A DNA stretch of 64,000 bases from Lysobacterales bacterium (GTDB lineage: Bacteria > Pseudomonadota > Gammaproteobacteria > Xanthomonadales > SZUA-5). The DNA is taken from assembly GCA_022844135.1 (NCBI GenBank), contig JALHMG010000031.1:1-64000 (forward strand), in the 5' to 3' direction. Positions 34,182 through 42,870 of this stretch are shown piece by piece (position 1 is the first letter of the stretch; every line of letters starts with the position of its first letter). The position numbers were made by a program, and so were the translations under genes. The notes under the pieces are model-generated. The model worked only from the letters and a program-made list of their open reading frames with translations. It was not told where the DNA came from and did not search any database.

Positions 34182-35357
34182 ATGCAGCGCCGTCATTTGC
34201 TCACTGCCGCCTTTGCAGTTGTGCCATTCGCCAGGCTCTTCGCCGCGGAACGCGGACAGGCAAAAATTGCCGAGATCCGCGCCTTCACTCTGCCGAAACT
34301 GAACCTGGTCCAGGTCATCGCCGACGACGGCACGCAGGGCTGGGGCGAAGCTGGACACGAGGGTGCGGATAGCGTTGCGCAACTGATCAATACGCGCCTC
34401 GATAGCCGCATCGAAGGCCGCGATGTGTTCGATGCCGAGCCTTCCTGGGACCGCTTGTATTGGGAGGCCGATGAGCTGGGTCCATCAGGCATTGCTGCGT
34501 TCGCGCTATCGGGCATCGACAATGCGCTTTGGGATCTACGCGGCAAGCTGCTGGGCAAGCCAGTCTGGGCGCTCATTGGCGGCAAATACCGCGACGAAAT
34601 CGAGTGCTACGGTTCGTTTTCGCGCGATGCCGGCGAGGGCAGATTTCTCACACCCGACGAATGCGCAGAGCGTGCAGTCGCCCTCGCAAACCAGGGCTTT
34701 CGCACCATCAAACTACGTCTCGGCCTGCGCGAGGAAGGCCGCGACCCCGTGGACGATCCGATGCTGCCGTGTATGCGCGCCATTCGCCGCGCCGTTGGCG
34801 ATGCGATTACGTTGTACGCCGATCCCAGCGAAGGCTATTCGGTGAGCCGGGCGATTCGCATCGGCCGCGCATTGCAGGACGAACTGAACGTCCAGGTGTT
34901 CGAAAGCCCGGTCGCGCAGTACAACCTCGATGGACTCAGGCAAGTATGCGACGCGCTCGATATGCAAGTCGCAGCCGGCGAATATCTGGCCACCCGCTGG
35001 CAGTTCCGCGACCTGATCGTACGCGGTGGCGTAGATGTCATCAATCCCGATCTGGCCGTGCATGGCGGCATCACCGAAGGCAAGAAAATCGCCGCGCTCG
35101 CCGAAGCCTTCGATCGCGACATCGCCGTACACAACGCACGTCCGACGCTGCTCACAGCAGCGCACGCGCACTACCTCGCCAGTTGCCGTACCGCGGGGCG
35201 TCCGCAGGAACATCCGGGCGCAGAACGGCTGTTGGAGCTCTGGCAGTACTTCGAGAACCGCATCGTACTCAACGGCAACCGCCTGCGCGTTCCGGATGTG
35301 CCGGGCATCGGTTTGCTCGTGGATGAAAAGGCAGTGCGCAAGGCAGCGCTGTCCTGA
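34182..35357 (+). CDS. Exported enolase-superfamily enzyme (MR/MLE type), Tat-like signal
   Basis: 391-aa enolase-superfamily protein with a twin-arginine-like signal (MQRRHLLTAAFAVVPFARLF, cleavage after AA near 22). The core has FRTIKLRLGLREEG (KxR in place of KxK), metal ligands in TLYADPSEGYS, VFESPVAQYN and VAAGEYLATRW, VINPDLAVHGG and AVHNARPTLLTAAHAH. This arrangement fits MR-subgroup dehydratases/cycloisomerases acting on sugar acids. GGAG lies about 10 nt upstream of the ATG. It is the second predicted exported enolase in the locus. It is not close to the one at 29516, so a recent duplication is unlikely. Confidence 0.8.
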   Translation: MQRRHLLTAAFAVVPFARLFAAERGQAKIAEIRAFTLPKLNLVQVIADDGTQGWGEAGHEGADSVAQLINTRLDSRIEGRDVFDAEPSWDRLYWEADELGPSGIAAFALSGIDNALWDLRGKLLGKPVWALIGGKYRDEIECYGSFSRDAGEGRFLTPDECAERAVALANQGFRTIKLRLGLREEGRDPVDDPMLPCMRAIRRAVGDAITLYADPSEGYSVSRAIRIGRALQDELNVQVFESPVAQYNLDGLRQVCDALDMQVAAGEYLATRWQFRDLIVRGGVDVINPDLAVHGGITEGKKIAALAEAFDRDIAVHNARPTLLTAAHAHYLASCRTAGRPQEHPGAERLLELWQYFENRIVLNGNRLRVPDVPGIGLLVDEKAVRKAALS

Positions 35358-35450
35358 TCGACAGTAGCGACTCACGCGGCCCCCGTCGCATCTGAGCCCC
35401 GCAGGGTGCCGCAGATCGTTTCCCAGCCTGCGCCCAACAGGACAAACCAC

Positions 35451-35479
35451 TTGACACACAGTGGTATTACCAATAGATT
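35451..35479 (+). promoter_or_regulatory. Sigma70 promoter of TonB-dependent receptor gene
   Basis: TTGACA, a 17-bp spacer and TAGATT: a near-consensus promoter, about 70 bp upstream of the receptor ATG. The palindrome TGGTATTACCA (35462-35472) fills the spacer, so repressor binding would block polymerase directly. Confidence 0.7.
35462..35472. promoter_or_regulatory. ExuR/UxuR-like operator in receptor promoter
   Basis: TGGTATTACCA, a perfect TGGT/ACCA palindrome matching the operator core at 21636-21650 and placed identically between -35 and -10. It ties the receptor to the uronate regulon. Confidence 0.6.
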
Positions 35480-35548
35480 AGAGCTACCGCTCCAATTTGC
35501 TCATTTGGTTTGAGCGCTTTCTCACAACATCGAACCGAGGGGATCGAT

Positions 35549-38230
35549 ATGACCACTATCCGCACCCAGCGCTCGGCGCTCGCCATCGCTGTAGCCTTGA
35601 GCCTGCAATCGTATGCGTTCGCACAATCGCCCCAGCAGCCGCCCGTTGAGGAGGAAGAAAAGCAGCTCGACGGCATTACCGTTCGCGGCGTGCGCGACGC
35701 AATCTTCTCGGCGCGCCAGATCGAGCGCGATACCAACGTCATCACCAATGTCGTGACCTCCGACGATGTCGGCCAGTTCGCCGATCAGTCGGTCGCCGAG
35801 TCTTTGCAGCGCGTGCCGGGCATTGGCGTCGACCGCGACTCGGGCGAGGCGCGTCGCCTCACCGTTCGCGGCCTCGGTCCGTTGTTCAACCCGGTGCGGT
35901 TGAACGGCATGTTGATCGGGTCGTCGGATCTGGACCGCGACGCAGTGGTCGATGTACTGCCGAACGATTTGCTCGGCACATTGGAAGTCACCAAAACACT
36001 GACGCCGGACATGGACGGCGATGCGGTGGGTGGTGCAGTCGATCTGCTCGGCATCGATGCCTTCGAGCGCGACCGCGGCGGTTCGGTACGCGTCGAAGCT
36101 AACCAGCAACGTTACTCGGGCGAAACGCGCCCGAAGGGTTCTGTGAACTACAACACCGCCATCGAAACGGCCGGTGGCGGGCGCTTCGGCGTCTCGCTCG
36201 CAGCCAGCTACAGCGATCGCATCCTTGAGGGCGACGTGCTGCGCAATCGCGATACGCCGGTGTATAGCCGCGTGGGTGCCGATTGCAGTCCAGTGACGCC
36301 CGACTGTTTCTTGCGCACGGCGCGCGCCGAGCAGCGCTTCGATGTCTCCGAGCGCGAACGCACGGGCGTTGCCGCGAGCCTGCAGTACGCGCCGACCGGC
36401 AATGCCGAGTTTTATTTCCGCGCCGTGGGCAGCCAGTTCGACCGTGAAGACGTGCAGTACACCAATCGTTATCAAATAGCGTCCAACTCGGCGACCGCAA
36501 TCGGCCCACGCACGGGCACATTCCGCAACTCCGAGCTGCGCAAGCAGGTGAACTTTCTGACCCGCGATGAACAGACCTGGATGGCGCAGGTCGGCGGCAC
36601 CAGCCAGTTCGACGCCTGGACGCTCGAGTTCATGACCGGCGTGAGCGAGAACGAGCTGGATATCCCCGAGCAGCTCACTGGAAGGTTCCGTGTGCGCGGC
36701 ATCACGGTCGATATCGCGCAGGACGACGACAGCATCATCGCCACGCCGCGCGCCGGCACCGCAGCCACGTCGAACCCCGACAACCCCGCAAACTATGCCT
36801 TCGACAACTTGACCCTGGTGCAGGAGTTCCGCACCGACGACATCTTGAACGCGCGCATGGACGCCACCCGCGAGATGGAGTGGGGCAACCTGCCGGGCTT
36901 CATCAAGTTCGGCGTCAAATTCAATCGCCGCGACAAGGACGTCGATCGCCAGGAGACCAGCGGCAATCCGTCCGGCACCGGCGGCGTCCCGGCCACAACG
37001 CTGGCATCGCTGGGCTTGATTACGGTGCCAACACGTCTGCCGGGATACGGTTTTATGCCTGATCCGAATCAGGCGTTGTCGCTGTTCCGCAGCGCGCGCG
37101 GCGCGTTGCAGCCGCAGGTCGTCAACAGCGCGGCGCAGGATTTCTTCGTCGAAGAAAACGTGGATGCGGCGTACCTGATGGGCAGCGTCGATGTCACCGA
37201 CGACATCAGCCTCTTCGGCGGCTTGCGGTTCGAGGAAACGACCTGGACGACCAGCGGCAATGAAGTCGACAATCTCGATCGCCTGGTCGGCGCCGACGTG
37301 CTGACCGTACGTGCCTTGGCGGGTGCGCGCAACAACTATGCGGACATCTTGCCGAGCCTGCATCTGCGTTGGAACTTGAACCCGGACATGGTGCTGCGCG
37401 CGGCACTGACCAGCGCCGTGATTCGTCCCAACTTCGACGAAGGCGCGGCCACCCGCTCGGTGTCGACGCGCGAAATCACCGGTGCTGCCGGCACCTACTT
37501 CCGCTCGCTGTCGGGCGGCAATCCGCAGCTGAATGCGCTTACCGCCGACCAGTTGGATCTGTCTCTGGGCTGGTATCCGACCGACACCACCTTTCTCTAC
37601 GGCGGGCTGTTCTACAAACGCATCGACGACTTCTACGTAAACGGCCAATTCGTTGGCAGTGATGTTGCGCTGATTGGCTTGCCGGTCGGCAATGGCACGC
37701 TCACCGGCGGCTTCGATGTCGCGAATGTGATCTTGAACGGCGATCGCGCCACCGTCCGCGGCATCGAGTTCGCCTTCGAACAAGCCTTTGTCGATTTGCC
37801 GGGCTGGCTTTCCGGATTGTTCATTTCCGGCAACGCGACCTTCCTCGACAGCAAAGCAAGAATCGGCATCCTGCGTCCGGGCGAAACGCTGCCGTTGCCC
37901 GATCAAGCCGATCGTATCGGCAATCTATCGCTGGGTTGGGAGAACGAGCGGTTCACCGTACGCGCGTCGGCCAATTTCCGCGACGAGCAGCTCGATACGG
38001 TGTCCAGCAACCCCGATCTCGATCAGGTGTTGCAGCCATACTTCTCCTGGGATTTGAACCTGCGCTGGAACATCAACGACGCCTTCCAGTTGTACTTCGA
38101 CGCCGTAAATCTGAACGAGCGCAAGGACGTGACCGTGTTCCGCGGCGATGCGTCCGGCCCGTTCCCGGCGGATGAGCAAGTCAACGACTTCGGTCGCTCA
38201 TATGGCTTGGGTGTGCGCTACACGTTCTGA
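35549..38230 (+). CDS. TonB-dependent receptor (outer membrane)
   Basis: 893-aa outer-membrane active transporter. Signal peptide ends ALSLQSYAFA; a short linker with a possible TonB box (DGITVRGV) precedes the plug domain (about 60-170: QSVAESLQRVPGIGVDRDSG, VRGLGPLFNPVRLNG), followed by a long beta-barrel ending in an aromatic residue (YGLGVRYTF), as required for barrel assembly. GAGGGGATC sets the start. With an operator-bearing promoter and neighbours for uronate use, import of oligogalacturonides or glucuronides is the likely role. The next gene converges with only 12 nt between. Confidence 0.92.
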   Translation: MTTIRTQRSALAIAVALSLQSYAFAQSPQQPPVEEEEKQLDGITVRGVRDAIFSARQIERDTNVITNVVTSDDVGQFADQSVAESLQRVPGIGVDRDSGEARRLTVRGLGPLFNPVRLNGMLIGSSDLDRDAVVDVLPNDLLGTLEVTKTLTPDMDGDAVGGAVDLLGIDAFERDRGGSVRVEANQQRYSGETRPKGSVNYNTAIETAGGGRFGVSLAASYSDRILEGDVLRNRDTPVYSRVGADCSPVTPDCFLRTARAEQRFDVSERERTGVAASLQYAPTGNAEFYFRAVGSQFDREDVQYTNRYQIASNSATAIGPRTGTFRNSELRKQVNFLTRDEQTWMAQVGGTSQFDAWTLEFMTGVSENELDIPEQLTGRFRVRGITVDIAQDDDSIIATPRAGTAATSNPDNPANYAFDNLTLVQEFRTDDILNARMDATREMEWGNLPGFIKFGVKFNRRDKDVDRQETSGNPSGTGGVPATTLASLGLITVPTRLPGYGFMPDPNQALSLFRSARGALQPQVVNSAAQDFFVEENVDAAYLMGSVDVTDDISLFGGLRFEETTWTTSGNEVDNLDRLVGADVLTVRALAGARNNYADILPSLHLRWNLNPDMVLRAALTSAVIRPNFDEGAATRSVSTREITGAAGTYFRSLSGGNPQLNALTADQLDLSLGWYPTDTTFLYGGLFYKRIDDFYVNGQFVGSDVALIGLPVGNGTLTGGFDVANVILNGDRATVRGIEFAFEQAFVDLPGWLSGLFISGNATFLDSKARIGILRPGETLPLPDQADRIGNLSLGWENERFTVRASANFRDEQLDTVSSNPDLDQVLQPYFSWDLNLRWNINDAFQLYFDAVNLNERKDVTVFRGDASGPFPADEQVNDFGRSYGLGVRYTF

Positions 38231-38242
38231 TCGGGTGCAAGC

Positions 38243-38710
38243 TCAATCGGAGGGCGCCACGACCAAAGCTGCGACGTGTTTCTCCAATCCACCCAGCTGA
38301 GCGTCGATCTCTGCCAGGATCGGCGCGCTGGCAGGATCGTCGATCTTGTCGATCTCCAGTTCTTGATTGCCCGTACGAAAGGCGCTGTTGGTTCGCTTGA
38401 GGATCGCAAAATCGCGGCGCAGTCCATCGAGCGCAATGTCGCACGCATATAGGTCGGTGCTTTGTGCCCTCCTCAGAAGGCGCTCCAATAGCACCACCTG
38501 GCGTCCGAGCAGATAGACGACCGTCGCCTTGTCGGCAGCGTTCATGCGCTGTTGCGCGAGCTGATCGGCACGCATCTGCAACGCAGGCACCGCCGCAGCG
38601 ATCGGCTCGACGTGCTCGGCGGCAAAGCATCGCCCGAACGAATCGTCGGCCTTAGCACCCTCGAACGCCGCCACCGTACCGGCCAGGATCATCGCCAATC
38701 GTCGTTTCAT
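38243..38710 (-). CDS. Exported hypothetical protein
   Basis: 155-aa protein with a signal peptide (MKRRLAMILAGTVAAFEGAKA) and a helical remainder with two cysteines (FGRCFAAEH, LYACDIALDG). GGAGGTGA 5 nt upstream fixes the start. Unrecognised family; the helical, acidic C-terminus suggests a small periplasmic helical-bundle protein. It is convergent with the receptor gene. Confidence 0.6.
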   Translation of the reverse strand: MKRRLAMILAGTVAAFEGAKADDSFGRCFAAEHVEPIAAAVPALQMRADQLAQQRMNAADKATVVYLLGRQVVLLERLLRRAQSTDLYACDIALDGLRRDFAILKRTNSAFRTGNQELEIDKIDDPASAPILAEIDAQLGGLEKHVAALVVAPSD

Positions 38711-38814
38711 CGCTCACCTCCGTCCGTGTAGTCGAATCGTAATCCATCGCCCACGTTGTCCGTCGATTCGCCAACGAAACTGCCGGCGGACCAGGACTGG
38801 TGGTTTGCTTGCCC

Positions 38815-39696
38815 TCACTGCATTTGCGCGTCTGTGGTCACGCGCCGCGCCAGTACCGCTTCGCGATGCGCGATGTACAGCGTCGAAGCAAAAATGATGG
38901 CGGCGCCCAACGCGGTGAAAGCATCGATGTTCTCGTCGAAAAGCCACCACCCGAGCGCGGCGACAATCGGCAGTTGCACGAAGTTGATCGACTGCAGCGC
39001 CGATACGTCGCCCAGCTTGTACGCCCTCGTCAGCGCGAAATGCCCGAGCGTGCCCAACATTCCCGTTGCGACAAGCCACAGCCAGGTCTCGCCGGTGGGC
39101 CATACCCACACCGGCAATGCCGGCAGCAACGACAGCGGCGTCATGATCAGCACCATGTAAATGACGATGGCATCCGGGGCTTCGGTGCGCGCCAGAAACT
39201 TGATGCTGATGGCGGCGCTGGCCGACAGCGCGGCCGACAACAATGCCACCAGTGCTGCCGTCGACAGCGCCTCGACGCCGGGCCGCAAAATGATCAGAGC
39301 GCCGATAAATCCGATCGCCACCGCAGTCCAGCGCCGCGCGCGCACGACTTCTCCCAGCACCAGCACGGCGCCGATGGTGACGAACAGCGGCGTTGTGTAA
39401 CTGAGCGAAATCGCCTCCGCGAGCGGCAAGTGAACCAGCGACCAGAAGCCAGTCAACATCGCACACAAACCGATCACACAGCGCAGCGCGTACAAACCCA
39501 GGCGATTGGTTCTGAGGATGTGCGTGCCGGTGCGCAGCAGCAGCGGCAACGCGAACAGCAGGCCAAACAGATTGCGAAAGAACACGACCTCGAATGCATG
39601 TACGTCCTGCGCCGCAAAACGAATGGCGACTGCCATCAGCGCAAAACACACGGTGCTACCGAGCATCAACCAGCCAGCGCGAGCGACAGCACTCAT
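38815..39696 (-). CDS. DMT-superfamily transporter (EamA type)
   Basis: 293-aa inner-membrane protein of ten predicted helices, made of two EamA repeats (about 8-140 and 150-285). LGSTVCFALMAVAIRFAA and AISLSYTTPLFVTIGAVLVL belong to the first repeat, INFVQLPIVAALGWWLFDE to the second. These proteins usually export metabolites or amino acids; the substrate is not predictable. It overlaps the SRAP gene stop by ATGA. Confidence 0.88.
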   Translation of the reverse strand: MSAVARAGWLMLGSTVCFALMAVAIRFAAQDVHAFEVVFFRNLFGLLFALPLLLRTGTHILRTNRLGLYALRCVIGLCAMLTGFWSLVHLPLAEAISLSYTTPLFVTIGAVLVLGEVVRARRWTAVAIGFIGALIILRPGVEALSTAALVALLSAALSASAAISIKFLARTEAPDAIVIYMVLIMTPLSLLPALPVWVWPTGETWLWLVATGMLGTLGHFALTRAYKLGDVSALQSINFVQLPIVAALGWWLFDENIDAFTALGAAIIFASTLYIAHREAVLARRVTTDAQMQ

Positions 39697-40346
39697 GCCG
39701 GCGCGATCAGCCCGGAATAATTGTTGCGCACATTGCCGACGGCACTCGACACCGCATACGGTTTGACCGGCACGCCAAGATGCCCGGTCAGCAAAGCACG
39801 GGCCGGAGTCGGATCCTCGCCCAACCAGATCGCATACTGCTCAGGCTGCAGCATGATCGGCATACGATCATGGATGCAGGCCAGCGCGGGCGTGGGCTCG
39901 GCAGTCAGTATCGCCACGCTCTCGAGCACCACGCCGTCGTGGTCGGTGTGGTGTTCCCAAATACCCGCGAACGCGAGAGCTGCCTGCTCTGTGGGAACGA
40001 TCGCGAACGGCGTCTTGCCGCCGTCGTGCTTCTGCCACTCGTAATACCCGCTGGCCGGAACGATGCATCGCCGTGCCTTCAAGGCGCTGCGAAACATCGG
40101 CTTCTCCGCGGCGGTCTCAGCGCGCGCGTTGATCGATTTGACGCCCGCTTTAGGATCGCGGCTCCAACTCGGCACCAAGCCCCAACTCAAGTTCGCCCAC
40201 TCGAGCTCAACGCCGTGCGTTCGCAACGCCAACACACGGTTCGTTGGCGCGACGTTGTAACTGACCTGATACACCGGATGCTTATGCGTACGGAACTGCT
40301 CGGCGAGCAATTCGGGCAAGGTATCGAGGAAATAGCGGCCGCACAT
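39693..40346 (-). CDS. yedK: SOS response-associated peptidase (SRAP/HMCES family)
   Basis: 217-aa protein that forms a covalent cross-link to abasic sites in single-stranded DNA. The catalytic Cys2 follows the initiator Met (MCGRYF); other conserved elements are YNVAPTN, RCIVPASGYYEWQK (active-site Glu) and ACIHDRMPIML (His). Length and motifs are typical. No SOS box is obvious upstream. It forms a two-gene unit with the EamA transporter. Confidence 0.93.
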   Translation of the reverse strand: MCGRYFLDTLPELLAEQFRTHKHPVYQVSYNVAPTNRVLALRTHGVELEWANLSWGLVPSWSRDPKAGVKSINARAETAAEKPMFRSALKARRCIVPASGYYEWQKHDGGKTPFAIVPTEQAALAFAGIWEHHTDHDGVVLESVAILTAEPTPALACIHDRMPIMLQPEQYAIWLGEDPTPARALLTGHLGVPVKPYAVSSAVGNVRNNYSGLIAPA

Positions 40347-40514
40347 CCGTCGATACTAACGGCGAACCCGATGGCCGCCGCGCGTTCGTCAAAAACTCAT
40401 CAAGAAAATATTCAGCCCGGTTGAACTGCGAACAATCACAGGCAACTTTTTGCCGCAATCGGCCTCATATTGGTTCCGCCAGCATTCGCTGGTCCGATGC
40501 CAACGGAGGGAATG

Positions 40515-40853
40515 ATGCATATTCAACTCATCGATGCCGATCGCCAGGGCGAAGCCCGTTTGAATGCCGTGTTCGCAGAACGTGCTTCGCGTGCGCTCGA
40601 TCGCATGGCCCCCAACATCCGCCGTGTGCTGGCCCGGTTCCGCGACGTGAACGGACCGAAAGGCGGCATGGACCGCACGCTGACAGTGGAAGTCGCGCTG
40701 CGCGATGGTCGTATCCTGCGCGCCAGAGCCGTCGCAGCGGAAATCATGGCTGCGATCGACGCTGCGTTAGCAAAACTGGTGCGACGTCTGGCCGACGAAC
40801 ACAAGCGGCGCCTGCGCCACCGCCGCCTGTCGGAACGGCTCAGTTTCGCCTAG
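40515..40853 (+). CDS. HPF/RaiA-like ribosome-associated protein
   Basis: 112-aa protein resembling ribosome hibernation factors (S30EA family). FRDVNGPKGGMDRTLTVEVA matches the conserved loop of the family, and AIDAALAKLVRRLADEHKRR the C-terminal basic helix. It is short-form, without the dimerisation tail of long HPF, and its N-terminal strand is diverged, so activity on ribosomes is inferred. GGAGGG precedes two adjacent ATGs; the second (40515) has the better spacing. A strong 12-bp hairpin follows the stop. Confidence 0.7.
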   Translation: MHIQLIDADRQGEARLNAVFAERASRALDRMAPNIRRVLARFRDVNGPKGGMDRTLTVEVALRDGRILRARAVAAEIMAAIDAALAKLVRRLADEHKRRLRHRRLSERLSFA

Positions 40854-40864
40854 CCGGCGTCGAG

Positions 40865-40895
40865 GGCGGGGGCGCTTGCTATTAGCGCCCCCGCC
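40865..40895 (+). terminator. Strong hairpin after HPF-like gene
   Basis: GGCGGGGGCGCT and AGCGCCCCCGCC pair perfectly over 12 bp with loop TGCTATT, 11 nt after the stop codon. There is no T-tract downstream, so termination may be partly Rho-dependent or the hairpin may stabilise the transcript. Confidence 0.6.
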
Positions 40896-41216
40896 GGGTA
40901 AGCGTCGTGGTGTCCCATTTGTACGCTTTTGGGTGACAGCTTATCGATGCGAAGAGATTCATCCGGCAAGGTGCGGGCTCAAAGCGCTTGCGTCGATAGC
41001 CGCTTGAGATCGGGCAGCCGTTCCGAAGCGTTTGCGCGGCGAAAGAATTGGCGTCGGACCCTTCCGCTGCCGCGCCACACGTCAATCAGGGAAAACATAG
41101 TGCCGCCTTTACCCTTTACCTTGTGCGCTGCACCCCCGGTGTGCTGAACGCACTCAACTGCCCATCGGTTGTCATGCTCACGTCGAAACCGCTAACATCG
41201 TCGGCTCGATTGTTCT
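40896..41216. other. Intergenic region before tRNA-Ser
   Basis: About 320 bp with small open frames on both strands but no ribosome-binding site or recognisable protein. The promoter for the tRNA-Ser/4.5S RNA pair should lie at its right end; no confident -35/-10 pair could be assigned. Confidence 0.4.
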
Positions 41217-41309
41217 GGAGAGATGTCCGAGCGGTTGAAGGAGCACGCCTGGAAAGTGTGTAAACGGCTTAAACCCGTTTCGAGGGTTCGAATCCCTCTC
41301 TCTCCGCCA
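41217..41309 (+). tRNA. tRNA-Ser (anticodon GGA)
   Basis: 93-nt class II tRNA. The acceptor stem GGAGAGA pairs with TCTCTCC, with discriminator G and an encoded CCA end. The anticodon loop CTGGAAA carries GGA, reading UCC/UCU serine codons. A long variable arm and the T-loop GGTTCGAATCC complete the structure. Confidence 0.96.
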
Positions 41310-41346
41310 GATCTCGAAGGCCCGCGCAAGGCGGGCCACACGCTAC

Positions 41347-41458
41347 GGCGGCCCCTGTCGGTCCCCTCGCGTCACAAGGTCGTCAACCCCGCCAGGCCCG
41401 GAAGGGAGCAACGGTCGCGATTGCAGTGAGCGCCGGGGTGTGGCTGGCAGGGGTTGCC
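41347..41458 (+). ncRNA. ffs: 4.5S RNA of the signal recognition particle
   Basis: About 112 nt with the SRP RNA domain IV signature GCCAGGCCCGGAAGGGAGCA and the downstream GTGGCTGGCAGGGG. The ends pair (GGCGGCCCCTG with CAGGGGTTGCC), giving the long hairpin of bacterial 4.5S RNA. It lies 37 nt after tRNA-Ser and probably shares its transcript. It binds Ffh for membrane-protein targeting. Confidence 0.95.
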
Positions 41459-41641
41459 ACCTTTGTTTCCCGCTCCCGTGCTTTCGCAACACGACCTGAC
41501 CGGTGACTTCGCCTGCAGCCAACTCGCTGGTGTCGCCATGGCGCAGCACGCCCCGCTCATTCCCGGCTCCAGCTTGCGCTTGAACTTGACTTGATCCTCG
41601 CCCGGCAGGATGTCGCCATCGAGACGTCTTTCAGGTGACTC

Positions 41642-42190
41642 ATGTTCGATGTGCGTTGCGAGCGATGGCGCGCGCCGGTGTGGTTGGCACTGGTGTTTGG
41701 CGCGGCCTTGTTGCTGCTGGCGAACCCGGAGTGGCGCTCGATTGACCTCTGGCGCCAGACCGTGCTCGATTGGGGCCCATGGCTTTGGCCGGCAGCAGTG
41801 GCGGCGCAACTGGCGCTGGCGCTGCTGATGATTCCCACCTTGCCGCTGGTCGCCGCACTGGCGTTGTTATTGCCGGCGCCAACAGCGTTGGCTCTGGCGA
41901 TGCTGGGCGTGCTCGGCTCGGCGCTCGCCATCTACGGCGCGGCGCATGGCGTAGGCTTGACGCGCCTGGCCGCATCGGTGGAGCGTGTCGCACCGTTGCG
42001 CAACTGGATCGCGCGCCGCGGCGCGCTGGCCTTGATGTTGTGGTGCCTGACGCCGTTTTTGCCGAGCGATGCGGGCTGTTATCTGGCCGCCAGCGCGCGC
42101 ATGCCCTTGCCTCGCTATCTGGGTGCGGTGCTCGCGGGCGAGCTGGTGCTATGTTCGTCGATCGTGTTCGGCATTGCGGCAGTGCAATGA
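41642..42190 (+). CDS. VTT/TVP38-family membrane protein
   Basis: 182-aa inner-membrane protein of the TVP38/TMEM64 (VTT-domain, DedA-related) family with about five helices. The central segment IPTLPLVAALALLLPAPTAL and ASVERVAPLRNWIARRGALA with LTPFLPSDAGCYLAASARM fit the family core. CAGGTGA upstream gives the start. Family members are linked to lipid scrambling or membrane homeostasis. It overlaps the response regulator gene by ATGA, so it probably belongs to the same signalling operon. Confidence 0.75.
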   Translation: MFDVRCERWRAPVWLALVFGAALLLLANPEWRSIDLWRQTVLDWGPWLWPAAVAAQLALALLMIPTLPLVAALALLLPAPTALALAMLGVLGSALAIYGAAHGVGLTRLAASVERVAPLRNWIARRGALALMLWCLTPFLPSDAGCYLAASARMPLPRYLGAVLAGELVLCSSIVFGIAAVQ

Positions 42191-42870
42191 AGCCTTTGCG
42201 CGTCCTCATCATCGAAGACCAGTTGGCGCTGCGCCAGCAGTTGGCGGATGTACTCGCACAGGCTGGTTTCGAGGTCGATTTCGCCGCCGATGGCGCGAGC
42301 GGTCTGGCATTGGCGCTGGCATCTCCGCCAGATGTGCTGGTGCTCGATGTTGGCCTGCCGGCAATGGATGGTTTGCGTGTTTGCTCGCAGCTGCGAGCCG
42401 GAGCCGATCGCCACGTGCCGATCTTGATGTTGACCGCACGCGACACGCTCGACGACAAACTGCGCGGATTTGCGGCGGGTACGGATGACTATCTGGTCAA
42501 ACCCTTCGCGAACGCCGAGTTGATCGCCCGCTGCCTTGCGTTGTCGCAGCGCGCGCGGGCGGGCGCCAGCCACCTGCAGCGCATCGGCTCGCTCGCCATC
42601 GATCGGCGCACACAGCGCGTCGAGCGCAACGGCCGCGTTTTGAAACTGCCGCGGCGCGCGATGGACATCTTGATGGCGCTTGCGGACGCCTGGCCGCGCG
42701 CAGTGAGCCGCTCTGATCTAATCGATCGCCTGTGGCCCAACGAAGTGCCGCCCTCCGATCCATTGCGCACGCATCTTTACGTGCTGCGCCAAGCGCTCGA
42801 AGGCGAGAACGAGGCGCCGATGCTGATCACCGTTCACGGCGTCGGGTTTCGCCTCGACGGCGACGCGTGA
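42187..42870 (+). CDS. OmpR/PhoB-family response regulator
   Basis: 227-aa two-component regulator. The receiver domain (1-118) has the acidic pair E10/D11, phosphoacceptor D54 (VLDVGLP) and K105 (DYLVKPF); the C-terminal winged helix (about 130-225) ends with the HGVGFRLDGDA hairpin. It overlaps the VTT gene (ATGA) and the histidine kinase gene (GTGA), so all three are translationally coupled. Targets are unknown. Confidence 0.93.
   Translation: MKPLRVLIIEDQLALRQQLADVLAQAGFEVDFAADGASGLALALASPPDVLVLDVGLPAMDGLRVCSQLRAGADRHVPILMLTARDTLDDKLRGFAAGTDDYLVKPFANAELIARCLALSQRARAGASHLQRIGSLAIDRRTQRVERNGRVLKLPRRAMDILMALADAWPRAVSRSDLIDRLWPNEVPPSDPLRTHLYVLRQALEGENEAPMLITVHGVGFRLDGDA

Noticed and set aside
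35522..37906. 794-codon open frame antisense to the TonB-dependent receptor gene
   Set aside because: The plus-strand receptor is unmistakable; the antisense frame has no motif or ribosome-binding site.
40929..41147. Small open frames between the HPF-like gene and tRNA-Ser
   Set aside because: No ribosome-binding site, no recognisable protein, overlapping frames on both strands.
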